Position numbers and translations under genes: made by a program
Source of the DNA: Bradyrhizobium sp.
GTDB lineage: Bacteria > Pseudomonadota > Alphaproteobacteria > Rhizobiales > Xanthobacteraceae
Direction of reading: 5' to 3'
DNA length: 64,000 nucleotides
NCBI RefSeq assembly: GCF_027451485.1
Contig: NZ_DAIDJE010000062.1
Span: 1 to 64,000 of the forward strand
Shown here: in pieces, positions 40,670-49,119 of the stretch
Numbering within the stretch: position 1 is the first letter of the stretch
Layout: every line of letters starts with the position of its first letter
Notes under the pieces: generated by a model
The model's database searches: none
What the model was told of the DNA's origin: nothing
Seen by the model: the letters and a program-made list of their open reading frames with translations, nothing else

Positions 40670-40930
40670 CGGCACCAAACCAGCGCGCTCGACCACGGCC
40701 GGGCGCGTACTTCCTCAGATCGACTACGCAAGCTGTTGTTTCATCGCATTCGGCCACCGGCAGTGGGCGCGGAATTCGTGAGAGGCGCGCGTGCGCGTGC
40801 TCATCTTCTGTGAAGAAACGCGTTCCATCCAGTTATGCAAAAAACCTTTCTACGGGTAAACCGCCCGCAAAAATGCAGGTGTTCGGGAAACGCAAATCAG
40901 AAGAAACTATCAGGATAGCAGGGAATAATC

Positions 40931-41080
40931 ATGCGCAAGAAGCTTTCACTAGAGACCCGGCGCAAGATCAGCGCCAAGATGCTGGGGCGCAAGCGCGACG
41001 AGAAGACCAAGACGAAAATCTCGCGAACGCTCAGAGCGAAGTGGGATTTGATCCGCCAGCTAGAAGCGGCGAACGCTTAA
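40931..41080 (+). CDS. NUMOD3-like mini-protein
   Basis: 49 aa with AGGGA 7 nt before the ATG. LSLETRRKISAKMLGRKRDE and KTKTKISRTLRAKW form two consecutive NUMOD3-type units, the DNA-binding modules usually attached to GIY-YIG or HNH homing endonucleases. Here they stand alone. It may be a DNA-binding accessory or the remnant of a homing enzyme; the motif match is by eye. Confidence 0.55.
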   Translation: MRKKLSLETRRKISAKMLGRKRDEKTKTKISRTLRAKWDLIRQLEAANA

Positions 41081-41244
41081 CACCTTGCCGCGCTCGCGCG
41101 GCTTGGTACTACGACTCTTGATACCGGCTTGCGACCGCGCCGCGCGGCACGCACATTGGCTTACCCAACCGGACGCGGCTTCCCAGTAACACTCAAAATT
41201 TGCCGCGCTCAAGGGGACAGACCTTGGCGCGGCGGGGAGCTCGT

Positions 41245-41817
41245 ATGACAACAACCCGCCTTTTATCGGCTCGCGATGGGTTTGAAAACCCCGCCAAATC
41301 TTTAAAGCGATCCAAACGCCAGACCGTCCGCGTCGATGAGGCGACGATCATCGCCCAGCTCGAACGCTCCTTGCGCGAATGTCAGGCATCAGCGCGCCTG
41401 CCGTTTCCCAAACAATGGCCCATTCACCGAGCGCACAGCAAGCTCATCGATGCTGCGGAGCACTTGTTCGGCCAAATAAACGGATGGAGTGTCGCGAACC
41501 GTGACTTCCGCCTCGGCGACATCGGCAAGCGAGTCGGCGAATTCTCCGTTCACGACACGTCGCTGCTCGATCATTGCATATGGTACAGGGCGGCGGGGAG
41601 ATGCGCGGCAATCGTAGCGCAACCCTATGCCCTCCCTTCCAATGACAACTATGCCCGATCAGCCGCCGATCAAGCCGGTGTCGCGCTCCACATTCCGCCC
41701 CATCCCTTCGCTAGCTTCCACTATCCCAACGGCACCCGATTCTACGTGTTCACGCAGGTCGGGCACGAAATCGTCTGGCTGCCCGAACAGATCAACGGCT
41801 GGGAGGGCGCGCGATGA
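41245..41817 (+). CDS. Hypothetical protein coupled to the primase gene
   Basis: 190 aa from the ATG at 41245 (GGGGAG upstream). No recognised domain; the middle part (FRLGDIGKRVGEFSVHDTSL, WYRAAGRCAAIVAQPYALPS) and the end (YPNGTRFYVFTQVGHEIVWL) look like a folded alpha/beta protein. The stop overlaps the ATG of the primase-helicase (ATGA), so the products are probably made together. Confidence 0.7.
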   Translation: MTTTRLLSARDGFENPAKSLKRSKRQTVRVDEATIIAQLERSLRECQASARLPFPKQWPIHRAHSKLIDAAEHLFGQINGWSVANRDFRLGDIGKRVGEFSVHDTSLLDHCIWYRAAGRCAAIVAQPYALPSNDNYARSAADQAGVALHIPPHPFASFHYPNGTRFYVFTQVGHEIVWLPEQINGWEGAR

Positions 41818-44066
41818 ACATCATGTCGCCCTCGCTCGCTGACGCATCGGCGAAGCCGCCGCACCGGATACACGTCAGTTTTTTCAAGGACGAATACGCG
41901 ACCAGTCTGACCACGAGCGACGTGACCCTGGAAGAACTCGGCGCGCTGATCATGGACGCGACTGCACCTACAAAGAATGCCTTACCTTGGCTCAAGGGCG
42001 CGCGGCTCGGAACGAAGCGGAAGCCGACGACGCGCAGCTTGAGGCACAACGCCAATATTTTGGCGTTCAGCATGCTCCATCTTGACTACGACGGCGGGGT
42101 CGTCTCGTTCGAGGAGGCCGTCGAGCGATTGAAGCTGGTGGGATTGCGCGGGTTGATTTACACGACACCGAGCTTCACGCCGGAGAACCCAAGATGGCGC
42201 ATGCTGTTGGCGACTTCCGTGGAACGGCTACCGGCGGAGCACGACGCGCTGTGTCTCTCAGCAATGGCAAGGCTGGGTATCACGTTTGGTCCTGAGAGCC
42301 GTAGCTTGAGTCAGGCCTACTATTATGGGACCGCCAAAAAGATCAAGAAGGAGGATGGGACACAAGTTGATGGCATCCCGGTCCGGGTTGAAATCGTAGA
42401 CGGCGAGTTCGTGGATATCGCGCTGGCGGGTGCGCTAGCGCGCTCTGATGATCGCCTGCCTGCCAACAACTTCACGAAGATCAAAAGTCGGACGCCTGCA
42501 GATCGCGCGTTGGTCGAGCGAGCCCTGAACGTCGTCACGGACGACAGTTACGATGTGTGGATCAAGATCGGTGCGGCTCTGCACAATGAGTTTGGTGAGG
42601 ACGGTTTCGACTTGTTCGACGCCTGGTCGGCCCGTTCCAACAAGTACGAGGCGGGCGAAGTCCAGCGCAAGTGGAGCGACTGCGCCGGGATGACCGATAT
42701 CACGATCGCGACAGTTTTCCACTTCGCGAACGAGGCCGCGCCCGGTTGGCGCGGCGGCGTGCCGGGACGACCGCGGTGGCGGGACCAATTGAAAAGCGGA
42801 GAGCCGCGCATGACGTTGCATAACGCTCGCGCAGCCATCATCGCGCTCGGCGTCGAATGCAAATACGACGTGTTCCGCTCCCGACTGTTCATCGGGCAGA
42901 ATGGTCAGACGGCGCACGCGTTGGAATTGGTCATCGGCGATGTGAGCGATAACGCAATCATCGCTCTGCGCAGGATCATCTCGGATGAATTCTGCGCAGA
43001 TTTCAAGAGCGACCTGATACTCGATGCCGTCATATCAATTGCAATCGAGCACCGATACGATCCCGTCTGCGACCTGCTAGACGAGGCCGAGGCAGCTTGG
43101 GACGGACAACCCCGCCTCGACCGGATGGCGGTGGACTACGCCTGCGCCAAGGATCGCCCACTCAACCGGGCATTCATGCGCAAGGCCATGATTGCCGCCG
43201 TGCGACGGGCGCGCAAACCCGGATGCAAATTCGACAACATCGTAGTGCTCGAAGGTCCCGAAGGTTGGAACAAATCGACATTCTGGCGCGTGTTGGCGGG
43301 GGACGAATTCTACTCGGACGAAAGTATCATCGGCAAAGGGTCACGCGAAGTCCAAGAGCAATTGGCGGGAGTCTGGATACACGAAAACGGTGAGTTGGCG
43401 GGCATGCGCAAGGCCGAAGTAGAGAGTGTAAAAGCGTTCGCGAGTCGCCAAGTCGACAGCGCCCGTCCAGCATACGGCCGCGTGATGAAGCGGCAGCCAC
43501 GTCACTCAATCGATGTTGGTACCACAAACGCGGATACCTATTTGCAGTCGCAAACCGGCAATCGCCGGTTTTGGCCGCTCAAGCTGCTCGCGCCAATCGA
43601 CATCGCGAAGCTCACGGCGGATCGCCTGCAATTGTGGGGCGAGGCTGCGCATCACGAGTCCCAAGGCGAGGAGCTCACGCTCGATCCCTCACTGTGGGAC
43701 GCCGCCGCCATAGAGCAAGAGGCGCGCCGGGTCAGTGACGGTTGGGAGGACATCTTGGACCACCTGCCCTCGCACGCGGTCGAAGATCCTCAGGGGCACG
43801 TCGAGTGCTTCAACCTCGCGGAAGGTCAGACCGAGCAGAGCGAGTACATCAAGATCGTGCACCGCGAGGACGGCTACGAGAAGGTGTCGAGCGCCGTCCT
43901 CATCCGGTACGTGCTCGGGATTAGGAATGACCGGATCGACCGCAACGTATCCATGCGCCTCAGCACCGTGATGCAGCGGCTGGGTTGGGAGCGACCACCC
44001 AACAAGATCACCATCGCTGGCGCTCAGGTCCGGGGCTACCAGCGCCCCATCCCCGACGCAGGTTGA
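41814..44066 (+). CDS. Satellite primase/helicase with VapE-type domain
   Basis: 750 aa. Residues ~50-230 resemble the primase-polymerase end of satellite replication proteins (LAFSMLHLDYDGG, RGLIYTTPSFTPENPRWRML). A PriCT-like segment follows (VTDDSYDVWIKIGAALHNEF, GDDGFDLFDAWSARSNKY-like). From ~400 comes a VapE/SF3-like helicase core: Walker A is EGPEGWNKST (480-489), with Trp-Asn where most members have Gly, then AGVWIHENGELAGMRKAEVE (Walker B) and NADTYLQSQTGNRRFWPL (sensor). The lysine K487 is intact. It is the replication initiator candidate for the element. Confidence 0.85.
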   Translation: MNIMSPSLADASAKPPHRIHVSFFKDEYATSLTTSDVTLEELGALIMDATAPTKNALPWLKGARLGTKRKPTTRSLRHNANILAFSMLHLDYDGGVVSFEEAVERLKLVGLRGLIYTTPSFTPENPRWRMLLATSVERLPAEHDALCLSAMARLGITFGPESRSLSQAYYYGTAKKIKKEDGTQVDGIPVRVEIVDGEFVDIALAGALARSDDRLPANNFTKIKSRTPADRALVERALNVVTDDSYDVWIKIGAALHNEFGEDGFDLFDAWSARSNKYEAGEVQRKWSDCAGMTDITIATVFHFANEAAPGWRGGVPGRPRWRDQLKSGEPRMTLHNARAAIIALGVECKYDVFRSRLFIGQNGQTAHALELVIGDVSDNAIIALRRIISDEFCADFKSDLILDAVISIAIEHRYDPVCDLLDEAEAAWDGQPRLDRMAVDYACAKDRPLNRAFMRKAMIAAVRRARKPGCKFDNIVVLEGPEGWNKSTFWRVLAGDEFYSDESIIGKGSREVQEQLAGVWIHENGELAGMRKAEVESVKAFASRQVDSARPAYGRVMKRQPRHSIDVGTTNADTYLQSQTGNRRFWPLKLLAPIDIAKLTADRLQLWGEAAHHESQGEELTLDPSLWDAAAIEQEARRVSDGWEDILDHLPSHAVEDPQGHVECFNLAEGQTEQSEYIKIVHREDGYEKVSSAVLIRYVLGIRNDRIDRNVSMRLSTVMQRLGWERPPNKITIAGAQVRGYQRPIPDAG

Positions 44067-44081
44067 ACGCGAGGGTAAAAA

Positions 44082-44361
44082 ACCAACCTTGCAGCGGGCG
44101 ATCCAGCCAACCATGGCCCCTTGGTTGGTTGGGATAAGTGATTGTTTTGACTCAACTTAACCAACCAACCAACCACAGCCGACCATTCTCCTATAAGTCC
44201 CCAGGAATGATTGCGTGAAGATTGTGTGGCGCGTTAGCGCAGCTTCTTTCCTTACAAGTCCTATAACCAGTTGGTTGAGGTTGGTTGGTTGGTTGAATGA
44301 CGGTGCTGCAATGCTTTCTTTGATTTCTTAGGTTGGCTGAAGGTTGGTTGGGGTCGGTTGG
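44082..44361. repeat. GGTTGG/CCAACC iteron-like cluster, candidate replication origin
   Basis: Nested, mixed-orientation GGTTGG units occur at 44080-44087, 44107-44112, 44123-44132, 44161-44174, 44272-44295 and 44331-44361, all in about 280 bp directly after the primase-helicase gene. A TATAAGTCC motif lies at 44192-44200 and TACAAGTCCTATAA at 44253. Primase-helicase genes of P4-like satellites are known to lie beside iteron origins. The rest of 44362-44708 has no gene I can support. Confidence 0.65.
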
Positions 44362-44708
44362 AATATGGCCCTGCACCACGCAAAGGGACGTGCAACAGCA
44401 GCGTCATTCCTCCCAGTGGAAAGGCCCTAGTTCAAAAATCCCCTCACCAAAAACAAAACCTGGCCCCTGAGACCGCGCCGCGCGCCCGCTGGTGAGTCCG
44501 CCGCCCTAGGCCAGTGGCAAATCCACCCGAAGCAGACAAACTGCACCCGTGGGCTTCCGCCGTGATCTGCACCAACCCCATCAGCCGCACAGGACCGCAT
44601 CGGACGCGGTCAAGGCCCGCTGCCTTAGCGATGCAACGTATCGAGAGAGGCCATTACAAACTGAACAACATTAGTTGTTCATTTCGTTGATCCCTCACGG
44701 AGTGCCCA

Positions 44709-44909
44709 ATGGCCCACCACCTGCTGCTCCACTTCGCCGCCCAGGCGCTCGTCGCCTCCATGCAGTCGCCCCACCAGCCGCGCCGCGCCAAGGCAGCGAA
44801 CCTGTTCACGGTGGCGCGCGCCGTGTGCCCCGACGCAGTGGTGGTCGCGCCGGTCCGCAAGCCCCGCCGTGCAAAGCGCCCTGCCGCGCCCCGCGCCTAC
44901 GAGTGCTGA
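44709..44909 (+). CDS. Small basic protein preceding the recombinase
   Basis: 66 aa, GGAG 8 nt before the ATG. Rich in Ala, Arg and Lys (RRAKAANLFTVARAV, KPRRAKRPAAPRAYEC), probably DNA-binding or simply basic. Stops 3 nt before the recombinase ATG, so it is likely co-translated. No family. Confidence 0.5.
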   Translation: MAHHLLLHFAAQALVASMQSPHQPRRAKAANLFTVARAVCPDAVVVAPVRKPRRAKRPAAPRAYEC

Positions 44910-44912
44910 TCC

Positions 44913-45605
44913 ATGACGAACCAAGGCAAGTTCATCGCCTACTACCGCGTCTCGACCGCGCGCCAAGGCCGCTCTGGGCTGGGATTGGAGGCGCAGCGCG
45001 AAGCCGTGCGGACCTACCTGAACGGGGGCGACTGGACCATCGTTGCCGAGTTCACGGAGGTGGAGAGCGGACGCCGATCAGACAGGCCGGAGTTCGAGCG
45101 AGCGCTGGCGGCCGCGCGCCTACACGGTGCCTCGCTGGTGGTGAGCAAGATGGACCGCCTGACGCGCTCCGTCGCGTTCCTATCGCGTCTGTTGGAGTCG
45201 GGCGTGGACGTGCGCTTCGCCGACCTGCCACAAATCGAGGGGCCGACCGGGCGCTTCCTGTTGCATCAACTAGTGGCCGTGGCGGAGCTAGAGGCCGCCA
45301 TGATATCGGGCCGCATCAAGGCCGCGCTGGCCCAAGCCAAGCGTCGTGGCGTCAGGCTCGGCGGCTACCGCGGCACGATGCCGACCGCCCGCAGTCTTGC
45401 TCAGGCCTCTGCCTCATTGCGGGCCCGCGCCGACGCCAAGGCCGCCGACGTCGTGCCCGCGATACGGGCGTTGCAGGCGCACGGCGCGACGTCGCTGCAC
45501 GCCATCGCCAAGGGCCTGAACGAGGCGGGCATCCCCACGCCCGGCGGCTCAGCGGTTTGGAGCGCCGTTCAGGTGGCGCGCGTTCTCGCCCGCGCCACCG
45601 TATAG
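44913..45605 (+). CDS. Serine recombinase (resolvase/invertase family)
   Basis: 230 aa. The catalytic domain has IAYYRVSTARQGRSGLGLEA with the nucleophile Ser14, then SKMDRLTRSVAFLSRLLESG with the conserved Asp-Arg pair, and a C-terminal helix-turn-helix (TSLHAIAKGLNEAGIPTPGG). It may resolve multimers or invert or insert DNA. It lies inside an element that already has a tyrosine integrase, so it is either a second recombination system or a captured module. The 352-bp gap that follows is gene-free. Confidence 0.92.
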   Translation: MTNQGKFIAYYRVSTARQGRSGLGLEAQREAVRTYLNGGDWTIVAEFTEVESGRRSDRPEFERALAAARLHGASLVVSKMDRLTRSVAFLSRLLESGVDVRFADLPQIEGPTGRFLLHQLVAVAELEAAMISGRIKAALAQAKRRGVRLGGYRGTMPTARSLAQASASLRARADAKAADVVPAIRALQAHGATSLHAIAKGLNEAGIPTPGGSAVWSAVQVARVLARATV

Positions 45606-45957
45606 GGTTCAAGGTAGTTAGAAAGGCAACGACCAAGGTAGTGCTCGAACGAAGGGCGCGTGAGAATCCTTTCGGCGCTGCCATCCCCCGGTGGAGGTCT
45701 ACGGGTAGAAATCGTTGGTCGCTGATTGAGGTGATAGATCGCCCCGCTTCAAGTTGTCTGGCGTGAATGGAAATGCCAGAGCGTGCGAAAACAATTTTGA
45801 TGCTAATGAGCAGATTGAGTAATCGCAGCTACAAATAATCGCTGGTGAATCGGGGCCAATCTGATTTATTATTCATAATCACCGGCAGAGGCTTGGCCCA
45901 GGCGTCGGTGGCTGAGAGATAATTTGTACTCCCGCCTGCAATCACGGGAGCACAATC

Positions 45958-46209
45958 ATGTCGCCTCTGCGCGGAGTTTATCGCCCATCATCGGACGAAA
46001 AAGACGAACTTGTTCGGCTGCGCAAGTTGATTGCCGAGACGGCGAGCATCCTCGATCGCTGCCCCAAACCCGACACCTTCCTCGGTCGCAAAACGCAAGA
46101 ACCCTTTCCGCGCGAAGCTGCCATCAAGAACGGGCCTGTCGGACGTCTGGGAGCCGTAGACGCTTGTCAAGAACATCGGTCGCCGGGCGAACCGGAAGAA
46201 CGGCCCTAG
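45958..46209 (+). CDS. Small hypothetical protein (ILDRCPKPDTFLGRKTQEPF type)
   Basis: 83 aa with CGGGAG upstream. The N-terminal half (ELVRLRKLIAETASILDRCP, KPDTFLGRKTQEPFPRE) is a recurrent small rhizobial protein type whose usual form ends soon after PFPRE. The C-terminal tail here seems unrelated, so a frame change or extension is possible. Function unknown. Confidence 0.6.
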   Translation: MSPLRGVYRPSSDEKDELVRLRKLIAETASILDRCPKPDTFLGRKTQEPFPREAAIKNGPVGRLGAVDACQEHRSPGEPEERP

Positions 46210-46222
46210 GGGCGTTTCTCCG

Positions 46223-46387
46223 ATGTGCGAGAAGTGCGACGAGATTGATCGGAAGATTGCACGATGTTGGAATGTCCGATCCGGCGCGACTGATCCTCTG
46301 GCGATTGAACTGCTGAGGATCGTTATTGAGGATTTCCTGTCTGAAAAAGACGCCTTGCATCCTGACCAAGCAAGGGCGCCCGACTAA
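46223..46387 (+). CDS. Small MCEKC-type protein
   Basis: 54 aa: MCEKCDEIDRKIARCWNVRS ... IELLRIVIEDFLSEKDALHP. A CxxC start and a helical C-terminus recur in small Bradyrhizobium proteins (MCEKC...EKAALHP). It may bind zinc or act as a helical protein partner. It begins 13 bp after the previous gene. Confidence 0.6.
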   Translation: MCEKCDEIDRKIARCWNVRSGATDPLAIELLRIVIEDFLSEKDALHPDQARAPD

Positions 46388-46440
46388 GGCAGCATTTCTG
46401 CCTGTTTCAGAGGCTTGCGAGGGTCCCGTGACGACGCAAG

Positions 46441-46581
46441 GTGGCCGAGCGCGTCGATGCGTGGGCAGACGACGTGAGGATATGGGACATCGAGCCCCGG
46501 TTCGTCTGCACCAAGTGCGGCCTGCGCGGTGCTGACCTCAGGCCTGATTTCGCCCCTGCTCGCATGGGCACGGGCGCATGA
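46441..46581 (+). CDS. Small one-CxxC protein (DIEPRFVCTKCGLRGADLRPDF)
   Basis: 46 aa from the GTG at 46441. RIWDIEPRFVCTKCGLRG is the recognised core of a small rhizobial protein family whose members carry the same FVC.xCG.RGADxRP pattern; one zinc knuckle is likely. The preceding codon in frame is a stop three triplets upstream, so the start is well bounded. It overlaps the next gene by ATGA. Confidence 0.6.
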   Translation: MAERVDAWADDVRIWDIEPRFVCTKCGLRGADLRPDFAPARMGTGA

Positions 46582-46793
46582 TGACGCGCAAGCCGTTGGA
46601 GTTTCCTCCCGCCGTCGCCAAGTCCTTCGTCGCGGACATGAACGCCTACTTCAAGGAGCAAGACGGCCACAAGCGCGACGTGATCGCCGTGCGCCAGCTC
46701 CACGCGCTCAAGGAGTTCCAGGGACCGCGTGAGCGGCCGCTGCGGCTGTCCGACGTCAAGCGGATGTTCGTCCTCATGAAGAACCGCGCCTGA
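46578..46793 (+). CDS. Conserved small rhizobial hypothetical protein
   Basis: 71 aa (MMTRKPLEFPPAVAKSFVAD ... LRLSDVKRMFVLMKNRA). It matches a family of short proteins recurrent in rhizobial genomes, with FPPAVAKSFVADMNAYF, ALKEFQGPRERPLRLSDVKR. Helical. Function unknown; the ATGA overlap with the CxxC protein suggests joint expression. Confidence 0.7.
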   Translation: MMTRKPLEFPPAVAKSFVADMNAYFKEQDGHKRDVIAVRQLHALKEFQGPRERPLRLSDVKRMFVLMKNRA

Positions 46794-46868
46794 GGCCCCC
46801 GTTATAAAGATTGGTTCGCCCTCCCGGAAGGCTATGCAAATCAGACGAACGGCCCTCTCAATCGAAAG

Positions 46869-47300
46869 ATGAGGCGGGTTCGTACACTGGTTGATGGCAT
46901 CTTGACTCCTCGCAACACGCTGGCAGAAATCAATCTGAGCAAGGCGCGGTCCCGCGTAACCAACGGGACGCGCCTGCTCGTGGGCGTGGATGGCCGGAGC
47001 CCGAATGCGCGGCGCTTCCGCGACCTCGTCCGCGCCTATGAGGCGGAGTTCGAGAGCGTCACCGAGGTTGACCGCAACCTGATCCGGCAGGCCGCCCTCT
47101 TGGCGCTCAAGAGTGAGCAGCTACAGGCCGCCGTGGTCCGGGGCGATCGCGTGGACACGGAAACCATCACCAACCTCGCGGGCCAGCTCCGCCGCACGCT
47201 TGCCGACATGAAGCGTAAGGCCGAGACGACGACGGCTCCCGCTCCGACATCAATCCTAGAGCAACTCGCCGCGCATGCCGATGAAGAGGATGGGGCCTGA
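46869..47300 (+). CDS. Possible terminase small subunit
   Basis: 143 aa directly upstream of the terminase large subunit, overlapping it by 1 nt (TGATG). The segment RDLVRAYEAEFESVTEVDRN-LIRQAALLALKSEQLQ and a basic ADMKRKAETT tail look like the helical DNA-recognising small-subunit type in rhizobial prophages. The role is inferred mainly from position. Confidence 0.6.
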   Translation: MRRVRTLVDGILTPRNTLAEINLSKARSRVTNGTRLLVGVDGRSPNARRFRDLVRAYEAEFESVTEVDRNLIRQAALLALKSEQLQAAVVRGDRVDTETITNLAGQLRRTLADMKRKAETTTAPAPTSILEQLAAHADEEDGA

Positions 47301-48751
47301 TGCCGCGCGCCGCCTCCACTGCCAAGAAGACAAAGTCCCCGCGCGCAACGGCAACGCTGCGACCACCCAGCATCATCAGCGCCATGGACGATCCGCGCCT
47401 GTTCGCGCCGTTCTTCCGTGGCCCGTCATGGGACGGATGGCGCACGGTCTTGAAGGCAGCGTACGGCCTGCCGCTTTCAGAACCAGAGATCTCGTTCTTC
47501 AAGTCGGTCGCGGGGGACCGCGCGCCGCCGGCCAGTCGGGTCCGCGAACTCTGGATACCTGCTGGTCGGCGCGCAGGTAAGGACGCCGCCACCTCCCTGA
47601 TTTCCGCCCACACCGGCGCGCTGTTCAACCAGCAGGAGAAGTTGCGCCCCGGCGAGCGCGCGCTGGTGCTCTGCCTCGCCTGCGACCGCGTTCAAGCCCG
47701 AATTATCCTCAACTACGTTCGCAGTTACTTCACGGACATTCCGCTACTCGCAGGCATGGTGACGCGGGAGACCGCTGAAGGCTTCGAATTGAACAACGGC
47801 GTTGACGTCGCTGTCGGCACCAACTCGTTCCGCGCCGTGCGCGGCAGGCCGATCCTGCTCGCGGTGCTCGACGAACTCGCATACTGGCGGGATGAGAACA
47901 GCGCAAAACCTGACGAGGAACTCTACAAGGCGATCACGCCCGCACTCGCAACGCTGGACGGCATGATCGTCGGCATCTCCAGTCCGTACCGCAAGGCCGG
48001 GCTGCTCTACAACAAATTCAAGCGGCACTTCGGTCAGGATGGCGACGTGCTCGTCATTCAAGCATCCACCCGACAACTCAATCCGACGATCGATCAGTCC
48101 ATCATTGACCGCGCCATGGCCGAGGACCCAGCAGCCGCGCGCGCCGAGTGGATGGGCGAATTTCGCGACGACATCGGGGGCTGGCTGCCCCTAGAGGTGA
48201 TCGAGTCCTCAGTTGATCAAGGCGTGGCTGCAAGACCGCCTCATCCTGCCCTCACATACCGAAGCTTCACGGACGCGAGCGGCGGGCGCGGCGACTCTTT
48301 CACCTGCGCCATCGCCCATGATTTTCAAGGCATCGCCGTTCTTGATTGCGTGGTGGAAATCCCGCCGCCGTTCAATCCGATGGAGGCCATCGCTCAGGTG
48401 GCCGCTGTCCTGCGCGAGTATGGAGTGACGGAGACCGAGGGCGACGCCTACGCAGCTGGCTTCAACAGCGAGGCGTTCGCCGCCTGCGGCATCACGTACC
48501 GCAGCACAGCGCGCGACCGCTCCGCCATCTACACGGACGCCTTGCCTCTGTTCACGTCAGGGCGTGTCCGCCTGATCGACAACAGGAAGATGATCAATCA
48601 ATTCGCAGCACTGGAGCGGCGCACGTCGTCGTCTGGTCGCGACCGCGTCGATCACGGACCCGGTGGGCACGATGACCTCTGCAATGCCGCCGCTGGCGCG
48701 CTCGTCGCCGCCATAGTCCCCAGCAATCGACCTCAGCTTTACTTCGCATGA
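47300..48751 (+). CDS. Terminase large subunit (packaging ATPase/nuclease)
   Basis: 483 aa. Walker A AGRRAGKD (residues 88-95, Lys94), Walker B RPILLAVLDELAYW with a DE pair, and a nuclease domain starting TYRSFTDASGGRGDSF (first metal Asp) and with PGGHDDLCNAAAGAL near the end (last catalytic Asp). It packages DNA into a capsid. It is notable because no portal, capsid or protease gene is recognised in this element. Confidence 0.87.
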   Translation: MPRAASTAKKTKSPRATATLRPPSIISAMDDPRLFAPFFRGPSWDGWRTVLKAAYGLPLSEPEISFFKSVAGDRAPPASRVRELWIPAGRRAGKDAATSLISAHTGALFNQQEKLRPGERALVLCLACDRVQARIILNYVRSYFTDIPLLAGMVTRETAEGFELNNGVDVAVGTNSFRAVRGRPILLAVLDELAYWRDENSAKPDEELYKAITPALATLDGMIVGISSPYRKAGLLYNKFKRHFGQDGDVLVIQASTRQLNPTIDQSIIDRAMAEDPAAARAEWMGEFRDDIGGWLPLEVIESSVDQGVAARPPHPALTYRSFTDASGGRGDSFTCAIAHDFQGIAVLDCVVEIPPPFNPMEAIAQVAAVLREYGVTETEGDAYAAGFNSEAFAACGITYRSTARDRSAIYTDALPLFTSGRVRLIDNRKMINQFAALERRTSSSGRDRVDHGPGGHDDLCNAAAGALVAAIVPSNRPQLYFA

Positions 48752-48787
48752 CATCGCATTGAAGCCAACGATGAAAGGAACACCAAG

Positions 48788-49093
48788 ATGACCGTAGGCA
48801 TCCTCACAAAACTCCAAGCAGTATCTCCAGCCATCCCGCCTGCTGCTCCCACGTTGCAGCATCTCCCCGGCAACCTCGGCAATCCGCACGCGCTCATCTG
48901 GGCGCTCCAAGGTGTTGGCTTGATGGTGCCGACCAAGCTGTCGGCCGCTGCGGCGACCGGCAACCTGCGCGCCAGCGGCCATCGCTATCCCGTCACCGAG
49001 GTGGACGCCGCGCTGTCGAGGACGACGCTCTCGCTCTCAGAGAGGATGAGACTCAAGAGCGCCATGGGGCACGCGGGCATCATCCAGCCGTAA
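48788..49093 (+). CDS. Hypothetical protein
   Basis: 101 aa, AAAGGAAC 10 nt before the ATG. The Pro-rich start (AVSPAIPPAAPTLQHLPGNL) is followed by VEVDAALS-like helical segments and MRLKSAMGHAGII. No domain recognised. It lies between the terminase and the coiled-coil gene and is probably part of the same transcript. Confidence 0.6.
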   Translation: MTVGILTKLQAVSPAIPPAAPTLQHLPGNLGNPHALIWALQGVGLMVPTKLSAAAATGNLRASGHRYPVTEVDAALSRTTLSLSERMRLKSAMGHAGIIQP

Positions 49094-49119
49094 CGCTGCA
49101 CTCAACGAAGGGGGAAGCG

